Assembly (NCBI GenBank): GCA_021399435.1
Contig: JAJTUP010000007.1
Span: 558,001-622,000 of the forward strand
Reading direction: 5' to 3'
Length of the DNA: 64,000 nucleotides
Origin: Diaporthe sp. PMI_573
Lineage: Eukaryota > Ascomycota > Sordariomycetes > Diaporthales > Diaporthaceae
Position 1 is the first letter of the stretch. Each line of letters begins with the position of its first letter. Positions 34,195 to 50,700 of this stretch are shown piece after piece. The position numbers were made by a program, and so were the translations under genes. The notes beneath the pieces were generated by a model, which saw only the letters and a list, made by a program, of their open reading frames with translations, searched no databases and was not told where the DNA came from.

Positions 34195-35623
34195 TGTTGC
34201 GGTGAGGGATATAGGGGCTTCGGTGATGGTCAAATCTCTGCGTAATGTTCAGGTAGTGTCCTCAAATATTTTAGTAGCCGACGGATGGGTAGGAAGGAGT
34301 AGTCGAACGGGCAGTTGAGGATGAACCTCTTGGATGCGGGTAATTAGAACTTATGGCACAAGTATTGAGTACTTCGTTCACCATTCCACGTTCAATCAAA
34401 TTCACTTGCGAACGAATCGTACAGTGAATGGAGTTCTGATTCAGCTTCAAGGTGAATTGGTAATGGATGGAGAAGAACACGGCTTGGCACGGGACCTGTC
34501 TGCTCCGCCCAATTTTTATGACAACAGTGATTTCCTGCAATTACTTCCTGAATTTTCAAGTACCCTGGGGCATTCTGACTTAGAATTTGCGCCATAAAAC
34601 TAGCGTCATGCCTGTATGAAGTTGAAATGGCTGGTATTGAAGACCCTTGTGTCCATTTCCAGGATTCTCGACAGACGGCTATGTTTTCACACGCTCAAAG
34701 CGTTTATAAATCCACTTAGTCTTGGGCTACTTGTGTCGACGGTTCTAGTCTATGGCGCCGCCAGAAACGGTTCTCGCTAGCCTTGCCTGTGCGGCCGACA
34801 CAAGGCTGTCTATGTTTTCTGGGCCACATGCCACAGACAATCGCATTCTAAACCTACTGTTATCGGCATTGTTTTTTTTTTTTTTTTTAAAACGCTGGGT
34901 GTTTAAGCGTTTACCACTGTATGAAGGGACCGCCTACATACTGCTTAAGAAGCGTACGTACACGGATTAAAAACGAAACCACCCTAGGCAGCCTGTAGTT
35001 CCAACAGGTTTGAAGAGTGATACTGGCTTGTTGATTCGGGCACAACAGCTGTGGATCCCGTACATGTTCTCTCTCCGTCTGCCCACAGCGACTGGAAGCC
35101 CTGCACATGTGGGAACTCTGCTAGGGGCACAACGCTTCACCTGCAGCTTCAACACCATGGTTGCAAGCCAGCAATGAACTTGTGCATGCCTCATCTCTCA
35201 GCTCATGTGGACACCACGTAGATAGGGTTAGGCCAAAGTAACCTTGCTTGCGTCAAGGGTCACCTCGGATGGTACCATATCATTATAAGTGGAATGAATT
35301 GGCGAGGTGCACAGTATCAGTGATGGCTTATAACACTGTACAAGACACAAATTTGCACAGTATGATCCACCTCAATAGCGGCGTGCCTGTTGGTGCTAGC
35401 CTTTCATGCGGTTCGTTGCCCTCGTTGGCTGCCGGTCTGTTTTTTCCCCCTGGCGGCGTAGGACGTCTGATCCAGTGCTATCCCGTTCCTGTTCTCCTAT
35501 TTTTTTTTATACAAATTCACTTCCAGAGTAGCTTCCACTGGTCAAGTTCGCGCTACATCTACTCTGCTTATATTTGATAACGGGAACTCTTAATCAATTG
35601 CCTCAATTGATACGCAAGCCACC
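34195..35623. other. intergenic between divergent genes
   Basis: 1.43 kb. It includes a T17 run at 34872-34888 and a second T-rich stretch near 35500 that is probably part of the P450 promoter. No gene is supported. Confidence 0.5.
34872..34888. repeat. T17 homopolymer
   Basis: Seventeen consecutive T followed by AAAA. Confidence 0.8.
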
Positions 35624-37474
35624 ATGCATTTCCTGTCAGCCGCAGCTCTGGCAATCTTGCTCCTCGTCCTTGGACTGGTTCTTCACTCAGGCCTTTGTCT
35701 GGCTCTGAATTATTTCGAGGCCCTAAAGGTCGGCATACCGCTCCGCGTAATCCCAATCAGCCACAACAATCCGATATGGATGCTGCTCGACCGTCCCGTC
35801 CTTGCATTTATCAGGCGACTCCCATTCGGACTAGGTGACAATAGCTTCACCAGATATAACTTCCGTGGCTGGGAGCTTCAAGACAGGTACCGTTCTCATC
35901 ACGAGATGGGCGACGTTTGGATGCATGTCACGCCAGTGAAGAACTGGTTGTACATAGGGGGCCCTGAAACTGTCACGGAGATTTGGAAGAGAGGGAGGGA
36001 TTTCCCACGAGAGACTACGGCGACTGGTGAGCACTCTTGTGAACGGAAGTGTATGATCTGTGCCTGAACTGACTTCGGCCTGGCATGACCACAGCGATGC
36101 TCGATGTGTTCGGTGAAAACATAGCCACAGTCAGTCTTTTTACTAATCACTAGTGGCCTCCTCTACAGCCTGCTATTTCAACATGCTGACTGGTTGCTTT
36201 AGTCACAAGGAGAGCAGTGGCGCAGACACCGAAGGCTCGTGAATAACTCTTTCAACGACCAGAACAATCGTATTGTCTGGTCTGAGAGCATTGACGTAGC
36301 GTCCGATGTTCTGCAATACTGGACATCTGAGAAGTCAGTGAAGACGATCGCTGACGATACTCGCACGCTAGCCCTGCACGTCATGTCACGAGCTGGCTTC
36401 GGAAGATCTTTCAAGTTTCAGGGCGGGGGAAAGGATGACACGAATGCCTCAGACCGCTCGACTATGAACTACAAGGACTCCCTCAAGATGATCCTGGATA
36501 ACTGTGTTCTGATCTTCGTTTTTGGGCCAAAGTTTCTGGGCAAGACTTGGCTTCCGAAAAAGCTCCGGACTCTACACAAAGCATGTGCTTCTTTCCAACA
36601 GCACATGACAGAAGCCTATGAAGAAGAGAAGCGCGTTTTGAGCGCTGGACAGTCTCAACCCGCAGACCAAAACTTCTTGACGCTGCTTGTTCGCGCATCA
36701 CAAGGTGATGACCAACAGAACGGTAGCAACGGTCACCTCACGGAGAGTGAGATTTATGGCAACATGTTCACCTTTAACTTCGCTGGGCATGATACTACGG
36801 CACACACTTTTACGTTCGCTCTTTACTTCCTGGCAGCCTTCCCAGAAGTGCAGGATTGGATCCACGAGGAGATCCGTCACGTGGCAGGTGCGCGGCGTAC
36901 GCAAGAAATGGAGTACGAGATCGATTTTCCGAGGCTGAAGCGTTGTCTGGCCGTAATGCTGGAGACCTTGCGCATCTATACGCCCGTTCCGACTTCCAAG
37001 TTCACCGGTTCCAGCGCACAGGCCTTGAAAGTGGGTGGAGGAGGGAGGACGATTGTTGTTCCTCCTTCGACGATGGTCCTTCCTAGTTACGCGGCACTCC
37101 AGACGGATCCGAAATGGTGGGGCACCGACTCACTTCAGTGGCTCCCGTCTCGTTGGATCGAGGGGCCACACAATAGTGCAGACAGATCGGTGCCGGGCGA
37201 CGAGGAGATCATTACACCTCGGCGAGGCGCGTACGTTGCCTGGTCCGGAGGAGCCAGGGACTGCCCAGGAAGGAAGTTCTCGCAAGTCGAGTTTGTATCA
37301 ACACTTGCCACGCTGTTCCGGGATCATCGAGTCGAGCCGGTGCTGATGGCCGGAGAGACACCCGAAGCTTCAAGGAAGAGGGTGTTGCATCTCATCGAGA
37401 CGGACTCTGCGCCAGTCCTCCTTTTGCAGATGCTGCATCCTGAGCGAGCGCCGCTGAGATGGACTCACAGGTGA
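35624..37474 (+). CDS. cytochrome P450 monooxygenase
   Basis: Exons 35624-36026, 36095-36129 and 36203-37474 encode 569 residues. An N-terminal membrane anchor (ALAILLLVLGLVLHSGLCLAL) puts it in the ER membrane. P450 motifs: WRRHRRL in helix C, AGHDTT (340-345) in the I helix, ETLR (E400-x-x-R403) in the K helix, and the haem loop WSGGARDCPGRKF with Cys500 as axial ligand. The first residue of the haem motif is Trp instead of Phe, a tolerated variant. It oxidises an unknown lipophilic substrate with a P450 reductase. The middle exon is only 35 nt and the second donor is GTCAGT. A broken UstYa-like gene 3 kb away hints at a former metabolite pathway. Confidence 0.9.
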
Positions 37475-37791
37475 ACATGGAGTATTAGCTGGAATTCTTC
37501 TCAGCACAACATCGAAGAAAACATAGTTTCAATTCCGCGGTCGAATGAGAACATCAAATGTTTCGGCTTCAATTCGCCTGTCGAGGATTGCAACGTTGTA
37601 AACATCCATTAGAATGAGCGATAAGAAAAGCGCCTCTAAATATTGAAGGGCAAAACCCAATTTTATCTATATTAGAGACCTGTCCCCTGCTACACCTCTA
37701 AAGCTGAAGCTTCCCCGGCGTGTAGTGTCCTGTTTGTGGGCTCAGTTGCCGCCCATAGACAGGATCCGAGAACCGTTTGCGGATGTATTTC
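37475..37791. other. intergenic between convergent genes
   Basis: 316 bp of 3' flank; nothing recognised. Confidence 0.5.
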
Positions 37792-39322
37792 TCAAACGAT
37801 TAGGAAGAGCCTGGCGACTAACACGGCCCTGCTGATTTTCTGAGCCACATTAATAAGCACATCCACACCCACTGCTCTCCAGTCTCTGAACCTTGGCCAG
37901 GCTTCTTCCATGTCAGGCCCACAGTCCCGGCTCATATCGTTAACGTGAATTCTCTGGCCAAATTCCACTGCACCCTCGAAGGCTGCCGGGGAGTATTTCT
38001 GGCGAGCCCAGTCCTCGTCTGATCGACGGGTCTCGAGGACTTCACGGAACAGTGTAATGTGGTGGTGCTTCCACGGGTGGTCTCCAGCAAAAGGGAGCTC
38101 TGTTAGCAGCCACACCGTCTCGATTTCTTGAGCCACCCCTTCAGCCGCTTGATGAAGTCGATCCCGCAGGATTCTGGCGCGTACTGCAATTTCCTCGTCG
38201 TAGAGCAGCACTGCAAACCTATGGACAGCAAACAGATGCTCCTCGACGACGGCCAAACTAGATCCCCAGCCATCGAAGTGATGGACATTGTTCCTCAGCC
38301 AGATCAAACGCTCCATTATATATTCGACTTCGACTGACTGTGTGTGTCAGTAATCAAAAAAGGTCCTGCTGCTCCGGTAAAACCGACTCAGGGTGTCCCG
38401 ACCAAAGTCCATGTTCGACAAGTATCCGAAGCGTCTGGATGTCATCGGACGATTGATTCGCAACCATCTCCAAAGGCACCGCTTCGCCAACTTCTCGCCC
38501 CTGTATAGAATGTCGAATACCTCGTAGTCGTCAAGACGGATGTTGTTGGCGGGGTCCGACAACCAGGCATTGTCCCCCAGTCGTGTCTGTATCTCGATCC
38601 GTTTCCGCTCGCTTCTGTCCTCAAGGTCTGCCGCTGACATGACCTGCGCCGGCTCTTCTGGCTGAATGACTCCGTTGCTGACTGCCGTGACAGGTTCCGT
38701 CATAGCTTCATGCCCAAACCACTCCAGGGCATCTGGAGATGATGCGCGTAGTATGCGACAGTCTTCCTCTCTTCGGCGCTCATTGTTGCCGAATTTGTTG
38801 GTTGTGGCCTTGGTAGACAGGAGATAGCCAAAGCTACTCGGGGTGAGCTTGCCATTCTTGTAGATGTATGGCTTTCCATGAATGACGACACGTTGAGGGT
38901 CAGTTCCGGCGCTGTCAAAAGACACCGAAGACGAGGCATCGTCTGTTGTGGGGGTGGAAGTTTAGCTTGAGGCAGGAGATGTGGAATGACGGAGTCGAGA
39001 CGCTCTCGTTGAGCGGGCAAAGGACGGCAATTCTTGCGTCTGAGGCCTGTGACCGCTAAAGTGGTTAGCACATACAAGAGGTTTCCAGACACCTCAAATA
39101 TTGCCTCTGGATGCAAGGTCTTGCTCACCTGTCGTGTTCGCTGCTGCGAGGAGCTTTCCGGAGGAGTGGTGTGTATTTGCTGAGGGCCGGCTGCTTCTTG
39201 ACTCGGGAGGCGAGGTGGCTCAATGCAAGCCTCAACTCACGAATTTCTGCTGCTTGTTGCTCGATGATGGCTCTAGTGACTGCCAGCTGATGTTCCGCTG
39301 TCTGGACGATTTTCGAAGTCAT
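37792..39322 (-). CDS. orphan protein, paralog B (possible in-frame stop or 48-nt intron)
   Basis: Modelled exons (minus) 39322-39129, 39046-38991, 38942-38388 and 38333-37792 give 448 residues in one frame. It parallels the 32671-34194 protein throughout: an N-terminal coiled coil (QQAAEIRELRLALSHL), LPSFARSTRASRLR (against PPSYAQSTKASRLR), KPYIYKNGKLTPSSFGYL, LAKRCLWRWLRINRP, NMDFGRDTLSR, LIWLRNNVHHFDGWG, FAVLLYDEEIAVRARILRDRL and AQEIETVWLL. An in-frame TAA at 38962-38964 must be removed by a 48-nt intron (38943-38990; weak GTCATT donor, CTAAAC branch, CAG acceptor), or the gene is truncated. The third intron (54 nt) also has a weak donor, GTCGGT. Function unknown. Confidence 0.55.
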
Positions 39323-40362
39323 GGTGGTTGGACTCAGAGGAACGACTCTCGAAAGGTGCGGTGCTATTTGGTGGGACGCTTGGATTGGTCTCGTCAGACA
39401 ACGATCTGAAGAGGGACAAGGATGAATGATGATCTGAATGGAAGAAGTGTAAAAGCTTTTGGCTAGGCACGACTGCGAGCCGTTTATATATAAATGAGGA
39501 CCCGAAAAGTGAAGTTATCAAATTTCGAACAAACAAAGTATTCGCATTTCACTTCTGAAAAACCATGTGCTAAGTAGACTCGCTGAACGGGATGAAGGTT
39601 GGACAGGAGAGTGAATATAGAAGACCGAGGGTGGTCTGGACAACAGCGTAAATTATGTGTCGTACTATAAAAACACGGCACCGTTATTACTTGTGATCCG
39701 TTCATCTTGCTCCGGTGAAGTCATCGAGCTCGCAATAAGTATGTACGAGAAGGCTAGTCCACATTACAGATTACTCTGCTTAGTGAGACCGATCGTGGGG
39801 GAAGTAAGATATACAATGAGAAAGCTTTGGATTAGGTCGTTCTCTCCACGTGTGTCGTAGCCGCAGAACACCCTGACATTGATTTTGAAGGCGCCCAGGA
39901 CGGAGTATCTCGTTTCCGATACAAGAGCGAGTAAAGGACATCTTGCAAGAAAATGCATTCGAAGATGGTCAAGTAGCCGACACCAAACGACCCAAGGCCT
40001 GAGGCTGCTGAGTTTGATCGGTCAAGCCATGATAATCCCATTCCCAGCAGCCTCAGAGGCCCAGTGGAGAGGTGCCGCCCTTTGCAAAGACGCATAGGTA
40101 GTGAAGAGGGCTTGATCAGGTCGTTGAATTGACAGTTTGAACAGCAATACGTTCGCATATTTTCTTTTCAAGAGATGAGAGAGTGAAGGGTCAAATTGAG
40201 CACTCGAGGGACAGGCAGTGAGAATGCGTAAGTACTCAAAATGTGGGGGCCGCTCCCACCCTTTAAATCATGGTTATAGATAGTGAATGTCCAAAAGGAT
40301 CCAAGATAGCTATTTCATGCCATTGGAGAACCACTTTGAAAGTCTCAACGCTGAGAACAATA
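39323..40362. other. intergenic, no supported gene
   Basis: 1.04 kb containing the promoter of paralog B and the 3' side of the UstYa-like remnant. Nothing recognised. Confidence 0.5.
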
Positions 40363-41219
40363 CTACCAGCAAACTCCTGACTGGGTATGCCCAAAACTCG
40401 CAACATCGCTCCACCCCGGCGCCGTCTTGGTGATGTTCATAATAACAGCAGCACAATGCCGGGCGTGCTCCCACGCATACACAACCATGTCAGCCTTGGT
40501 CCCCAAGTTCAGCGCGGCAGCAGCCTGGAGCAACAGATACATGCAGTGCGTTATGTGGTGGCCCACTGTAGTCCATACCGGCGTCAGAATATCAAGGTCG
40601 TCCAGCTCATCCTCGTTTATCTCCGCCCCGGGCTTGCCGTCGTCGTCCCTGTAGAATATAAACTCCGGCACATCGCCATCAAGGGCTTTAAAGATGGCGT
40701 CCTCGGCCGGTCCAAAGTCCGCGGCGCAGTGAGGTGATATCTACCTGTTGTGGAGCTTGTTGAACGTGCATCCTCTATTTTTGCCTTGGCGGTGGTCGGG
40801 CCGCATCAGTAGTGGCCTGGCGCTACTTCCGCTTGCTTTATCCACTCGAGGACGTTTTCTATTCCCTCTCCTGGCTGCGGATAACGGATTGGTGACTTTG
40901 GAGGGAACACGAGCCAAGTAATCACGAGGGACGCTGTCAAGATCGTTGAGACCCAACGCCACCGACGTATTGCGCTGTCCTTCTTCCTGAGCTCTGCCGC
41001 AAGAGAGACTTCGTTGTCGAGCTGCGTCTCTGCGTCTTGGATCGCCGAGTATCCGGACATCCTGAAGAACGAGCTTGGAAGCCATGATCGTATGCCTTTC
41101 CTTGCTTCTTGCTTCAAATGTCCAGTCAAAGCCTTGTCCGTTTCGGAAGGGGTTAAGATGTCGTCTTCGCTGAACGAACCCATGAGGTAGACGGGTGATT
41201 TGAATCTGTCTATGACCAA
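40363..41219 (-). pseudogene. UstYa-like (DUF3328) oxidase gene, disrupted
   Basis: An N-terminal frame from an ATG at 41219 encodes a cytosolic segment and one membrane helix (WRWVSTILTASLVITWLVF), as in UstYa proteins. It ends at a TGA (40806-40808) where ...GHY-stop-CGPTTAKAK fits the family's W/H-C-G-x-T pattern. The homology then continues in another frame (RGCTFNKLHN), with the shift near the A5 run (T5 at 40778-40782). A TAG at 40741-40743 sits where WISPHC is expected. After it, the same frame gives EFIFYRDDDGKPG, TTVGHHITHCMYLL and WEHARHC, the two HxxHC copper-type motifs that define the family. Both stops fit a TGG (Trp) codon changed G to A. UstYa proteins oxidise or cyclise peptides or other metabolites. 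No intron I tried repairs all breaks. Confidence 0.72.
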
Positions 41220-42051
41220 CTGAGCGCAATTAGCGTGTCCCCCGAGTAAGAGAATAGGAGGGGAGTGAATATGGGAGCACTGACGAGAAATCGACCTGCT
41301 GTAATAAATTAATCCTAGGCAAAACGTGGCAGAGATACATAGACACCATACCTTACGATGATAGAAACAGCCGAAAAGTCCACAACCGTCCCTTTATGTC
41401 AAAAACATTTAACTTTCAGAGCCGAATAGTTCCTTGTAAACCTTAACCACTTGCATAAAAGATTTGAGATGGTCGTTTAGAAAGACCAGATCTCTGGTAC
41501 GATTCACTTCGGACCGAGACGATGAAAAACTTTAGGCTCGGACCACGGGTAATTGGGTCCGCAGCGTAAGTCTTCCATCGCTGCTGTGAGTCGAGACAAA
41601 TCACCATTACTATGCCCATGGCACCTGTTGCACTTTTAAGTCCTGGTAACTCAGAAATGCCCGATGTGTCTACTCGAAAGCGTCGCAGAACAAACAACCC
41701 ACCGCACTGGAACAATGATGATATTGATAGTGGATTGAATTAAACTCATGGAATGCTGTAATTTTGCACATTGAGCATAAGGGGCACCGCCGTGTGTTGA
41801 GATGTATTTATAGTTACAAAAGTATGACAGTGTCTATGGGGTATGATTTTAACGCATATTTAGTACATTGCCGGGAAAATTCACTCCACCTGATGCCCAT
41901 GGTGCAGTGTGGATATTTAAAGTACACCAACGCCTGTGTATGTGCTTGAATCTGACCATCACGACGGTCCCATTTGGGTGCTCACCTCCTCTCTGCGACA
42001 GGCAGTACCTCCGCTGCCTCTAGAGCGGGAGTGAGCTAGGTACAGTAGCAC
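41220..42051. other. intergenic, nothing recognised
   Basis: 831 bp, AT-rich between about 41380 and 41900, separating the UstYa remnant from the helicase 3' end. Confidence 0.5.
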
Positions 42052-45000
42052 CTAGAACCAGGCCCGGTCATCCGCTCTGTTGGCAGCAGGGCGATCCCAG
42101 ACCTTGCCCTGCGGTGCCCTGCTCCAAGGCTTTTTACTCTGCGATGCCCCGCTCCATTGTCTCTCGTCCTGTGACGCCCGTATCCGGCCACCAGTGCGCA
42201 GATTCGCATTCAGGCGGGACATCCCAGTCTGGGTACTCCTGCCCGTCTGCCTAGCCTGCATCTTCTGCCTAGCCTTGTTCGTCAGCTCATGCCTCCGCTC
42301 CAGGCCCCGCCGGCGCCAACTCCCCAGAGTGCCGGACTCGCAGTGCAGCACCCTGGCCAGCCTGGACGCGAGCTCCGCGCGCATGCGGCCCGAGGCCAAG
42401 GGCGTCTGCGAGGCGAGGTCGTCAAAGGCGGACGCCAGCATCCGGTCCAGGAGGCGGCGCAGGAACATGACCTGGTCCGCGGCGGGTGCACCTTCGCATG
42501 TGGCCACGGGCGTGGTGTGGGACCCGATGGATATCGGCAGCCACGCGTCCATCTCCAGGACTGGGCCGTGCTGGACGAGCGGGCCGCCGAACAGGAGTGC
42601 CATCAGGGGTGTGACGGTGGATGTATCTCGCAGGAACATGGACCTCCCGTCGTTGGAGAGGGACAGGCTGTTGAAAATGTAGTACCTTTTGGTTGCACTT
42701 TTCCCGCTGTTGACTGATGCCGGATGCATTGTGGTTTCCTTCTCGGTAGCTGTGCGGAAGTTCCGGGACTTTGTGTTGGTCTGCACAGCAAAGTTGGGGT
42801 ACAGTCCAGCAACTAGAAGAGCCTTGATGAGTGGTTCGGAGCCCGAGTTGTCATTCAGCCGGCGGCCGCCGTACTGGAGCGTTGTCTCGGCATCCTCGCT
42901 CTTGATGAGCCCAGCCTCAGCCAGAATGTTCACGATCTCATGCGCCGTCCCGTCGATACTCTTGAACGCGCCAGGGCTGATGAAATTTTCCCTAAAGAAG
43001 TCATATTTCTCCGAGCCGCCGCGATCTGAGACTCTACGAGCCTCCCGAAATGCTTTCAGAAGCATTATGTGGTCACTGCCGGACTGGCCCGCGAGTGCCT
43101 TCTTGACTTTATCAACCACAGGCCTCTGCTCGATGGGGCTCACGAGAAGTGGACGTTCGTGCGCCGCAGCTCCAAGAATAATCATAGGGTCCAAACATCT
43201 GAAGATTATCCCCAGCACTATCATCTTCCCTAGGGTCGGGTGTACGGGCAAAGACGCAAGAAGACGGCCCAACGGCGTCAGCTCTTCTTCTTCAGTCATA
43301 GCACCAAGAGACATGAGATTCTGCATGGCAGTGTCAACAGCTGATGGCGATGGTGGCTCCATGGCTCCCGCGAGGAAGTCGGCCACCGGCATTTTGAAGG
43401 CTTGCGCCTTGATATCCAGGCAAGTCTCTTGCAAGTCTGAGCGCAATAGTTCCGGCAGTCCGACGGCCCTCATGGACTCTCGCCGAGACCTGGTGAACAA
43501 GGCATAGTACACTCCATTCTGGACACGTCCGGCCCGGCCCGCTCGCTGTTTGGCATTGGACTTGCTTATCCAAGTGCACTGGAGCTGGGTGATGCGCCGC
43601 GTCTGGTCATAGCGCTTCTCGCGGCTCTTGCCTGTGTCGACAACGAACCGCACGTCGGGAATCGTCACAGACGTCTCGGCAATGTTCGTGCTGAGGATGA
43701 TCTTTCGGCAGCCTGTTGGGACCGCGTCGAACACGGTCTTCTGACTGTCCTGTATGGAAGAGTGCAGCATGATGATCTGGAACCGTTCGGGGTCGTTGAA
43801 GTTAACGCCGAGTGGAAATTCGGCGCGTAGCAGCTCGTCTACCTTCAGTATTTCGTTCAGGCCAGGGAGGAAGACGAGAATGGCACCACTTTCGGACGTT
43901 TTGGCAATATGGGCAATTGTTATGGCTGCCAGGCCCAAAGGAACCAGCGCGTCATCCAGGCTGTCTGCGTGAGAGGCATCTTCACTTCCTACAGCGGCGG
44001 TTTGGCTCTTCCAGTCAATCACGGACTCGGTGGAGATGTCTGCGCTTGCGGGCGCATCGCCCATGCCGCTGTTCTCAGCCCTGAGATACTGAACCGTCGC
44101 CTTATCCGTACGCAAGAGACCGAGCTGACGCCCGCCGTATTTGCCTTCGATCGTCCCAAGGAAATTGTTCAGGTAATACTCCTGGACAGGAAAGGTCCTG
44201 CCCGGCACAGTCAGTGTTGGGCAGTCAGATGACTTCTCAGATGGCAGGCTGTCCCTGAAGTATGCCGCGAATTGCTCCGGGTCTATTGTCGCACTCATCA
44301 AGACAACCCGAGGCAGCTTTTTGCCCTGTGCGGCACGCGCTGCCATCGTGTTTTTGAGCGTGATCAAGAGGTAGTCGATTGTGATGTCTCTGTCGTGGAC
44401 TTCATCGATGACCAAGTGTGAGACATGGTCAAGAACGTCGTCTGGGGCATGCTGTAGCTTGAGGAGGAGGATGCCGGTTGTGCAGTAGAGTATACTTCCA
44501 CCATGCCTAGGGGGCTTTGCATCAAATCGCACCTGGTAGCCGACGGTCTCCTGGAGCTCCTCAGCTCGCTCGCCCGCCACCCTTCGAGCCACCGACGTTG
44601 CCGCAATGCGACGAGGCTGTGTGCAAATGACGTTACAAGAGGCGCCGGTGCCGTTCTCGATAGCCTGGTCCAGGAGGATCTGGGGAACCTGTGTCGTTTT
44701 GCCACTTCCAGTCGCCCCAATGATCACGCAGTAGACATTGTCGTGCACAATCTGCCTCACGCGAGAAGCGTATTGGGCCATTGGAAGTTCGGAGCGTGCC
44801 TGGCGTAGACTTTCCAAGTCGCCACGCGTCCTGTAATCATCCAATTTCGTCTGCAATTGAGATGACTTGGTCGCAAGTTGTTCTGGTGTGAGAGGACGCT
44901 TGGGTCGGATTTCTCGTGAGATGTCACTGTTCCATTGAGCAGGTCGACTACAGCTTGGCTGTGCCTGGTCTGGCCACTCCAAAGTCTGTATCACGTTCAA

Positions 45001-46358
45001 TTCCTTCATGACTTCGGTGTTCAGGACCACATGCTTAGGGCTGAGCGTGGCAAGGTACTTGCCGTTGCCTGTACGCAAAGCCTTGCTGAACCCGTCGAAA
45101 AGATGTGGCTTCATCTTGACGACTGATAGTGCCGCGACGAGATTTGCAGCGTCCAGCGCATGGGATTTGCTCGCTGTTCTGACCTCTAGCTCAACCTTAG
45201 GGTCGACGGCGAGATCTTTAAAGCATGGCCTCCCGACCCAGAGGTCCCTATCCCGTTCCATCCTCACGTCGAGTCCGGCCGAGGTTTCGTCCGAATCACG
45301 ACAGAACGTGAAGAAATCCTGGGCGTTGCGGGTGCTGAGGGCATGTCGGTCCCTCACAACGACGTTGTCATTCCCCTTACTGAGATGGTACACCTCAGCC
45401 TGTCTCTTGAACTCGCGAGCTGCAGCCGCCTCGCCGTGTGCTATAGAGATCACGTTCATGATTGCGACTTTGATACCATGTTCAGGCATGTCGATGGTAA
45501 TGGTAAAGAAGGCTTTGAATTTCCGGATTATGACACTGGGGATACAGCGATAGCGCGCTGCGTAGTTGTAGACATCCAGCATGCCGCCCTTCTCGTCCGG
45601 ATACTCTTCTTTGGTGGGCGAGCCAGAGAGCGTCAGCAAGCCCTTATCACGCATCTTGGCCAGCGCATGTAGAGCCGCAGCGCGTATGGCCCCCTCCTGC
45701 GAGTAGCCATCGCCAGTGGCAATCAGTATCGTGCTGGTCGGACACTCGATGGTGATTTCAGTCCGGAAGAATGGCTTGCCCCTCCGGCGATGCCGCACGG
45801 AGCAAGTTCCACCCAGAGCTTCCACGGCTGCAAAGATAGTTTTCCGCAAGATCCCTTTCTGGAAGCCGTCTTCGTCCCCCCCTGGCAATCGGCACAATTC
45901 CTGACGAGTAGGCAGCTGCAATGTCCGCGATAGCCCGAGCTTCTCTTCGCTGAACTCCAGTTCCCTCCTGCCTGGGTTCCCAACAATATTATTCAGGTCC
46001 GTCTTCGGGGAGGGACCCCCACCACCCTTGGCACTGCCATCTTTCGCTGGCACATTCCTTGCCGATTGTGCTTTGACCGCCTTGCGTGCTTGTTGCTTCT
46101 TGACTGTCTTGCCGCGGCCCTTTGTAAACTGACCGCAGGTGGATGAGGTCGAGAACAAGGTGGCTGCAGAGGATAGCTTCGAGAGATCGGAGTCGTTATG
46201 CAGAGGAGGGCGAGGCAAAGGACGAAATGAGCTGAAGTGCGAGCCGCACAACCTCAGAGATGCGCAATTGGCCTGGGAATAATCATCATTGTCAGACAAG
46301 TCAGGTCAGAGAGACATTGAAGAAACCGACCAGAGCAACTCACGATGGGGAACCTCAT
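42052..46358 (-). CDS. large DExH-box RNA helicase (DHX29/30/36/57-like), probable mitochondrial presequence
   Basis: Exons (minus) 46358-46344 (15 nt) and 46272-42052 encode 1411 residues. An ATG lies inside the intron (46299), but GTGAGT...TTCCCAG splicing gives the basic leader MRFPIANCASLRLCGSHFSS, typical of mitochondrial import. Residues ~145-215 and ~235-300 look like double-stranded-RNA-binding modules (for example ALHALAKMRDKG). The helicase core has motif I GATGSGKT (524-531), Ia TQPRRIAA, II DEVH (628-631), III SAT (665-667), V NIAETSVTIPDVRFVVDTG and VI QRAGRAGR. HA2 and OB-fold regions follow, and the C-terminus is a basic Arg/Gln/Lys-rich tail. It unwinds RNA with ATP; RNA processing or translation in mitochondria is inferred, not shown. 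Confidence 0.9.

Positions 46359-50700
<4,342 letters not shown>

Noticed and set aside
42080..45672. Several 100-270-codon plus-strand frames
   Set aside because: All lie antisense to the helicase, whose motifs are continuous through the region.
46275..46299. Helicase start at an ATG at 46299 (MSDNDDYSQ...)
   Set aside because: This stretch is the 3' end of an intron (ending TTCCCAG). Splicing to the 15-nt exon at 46344-46358 gives a normal mitochondrial leader.
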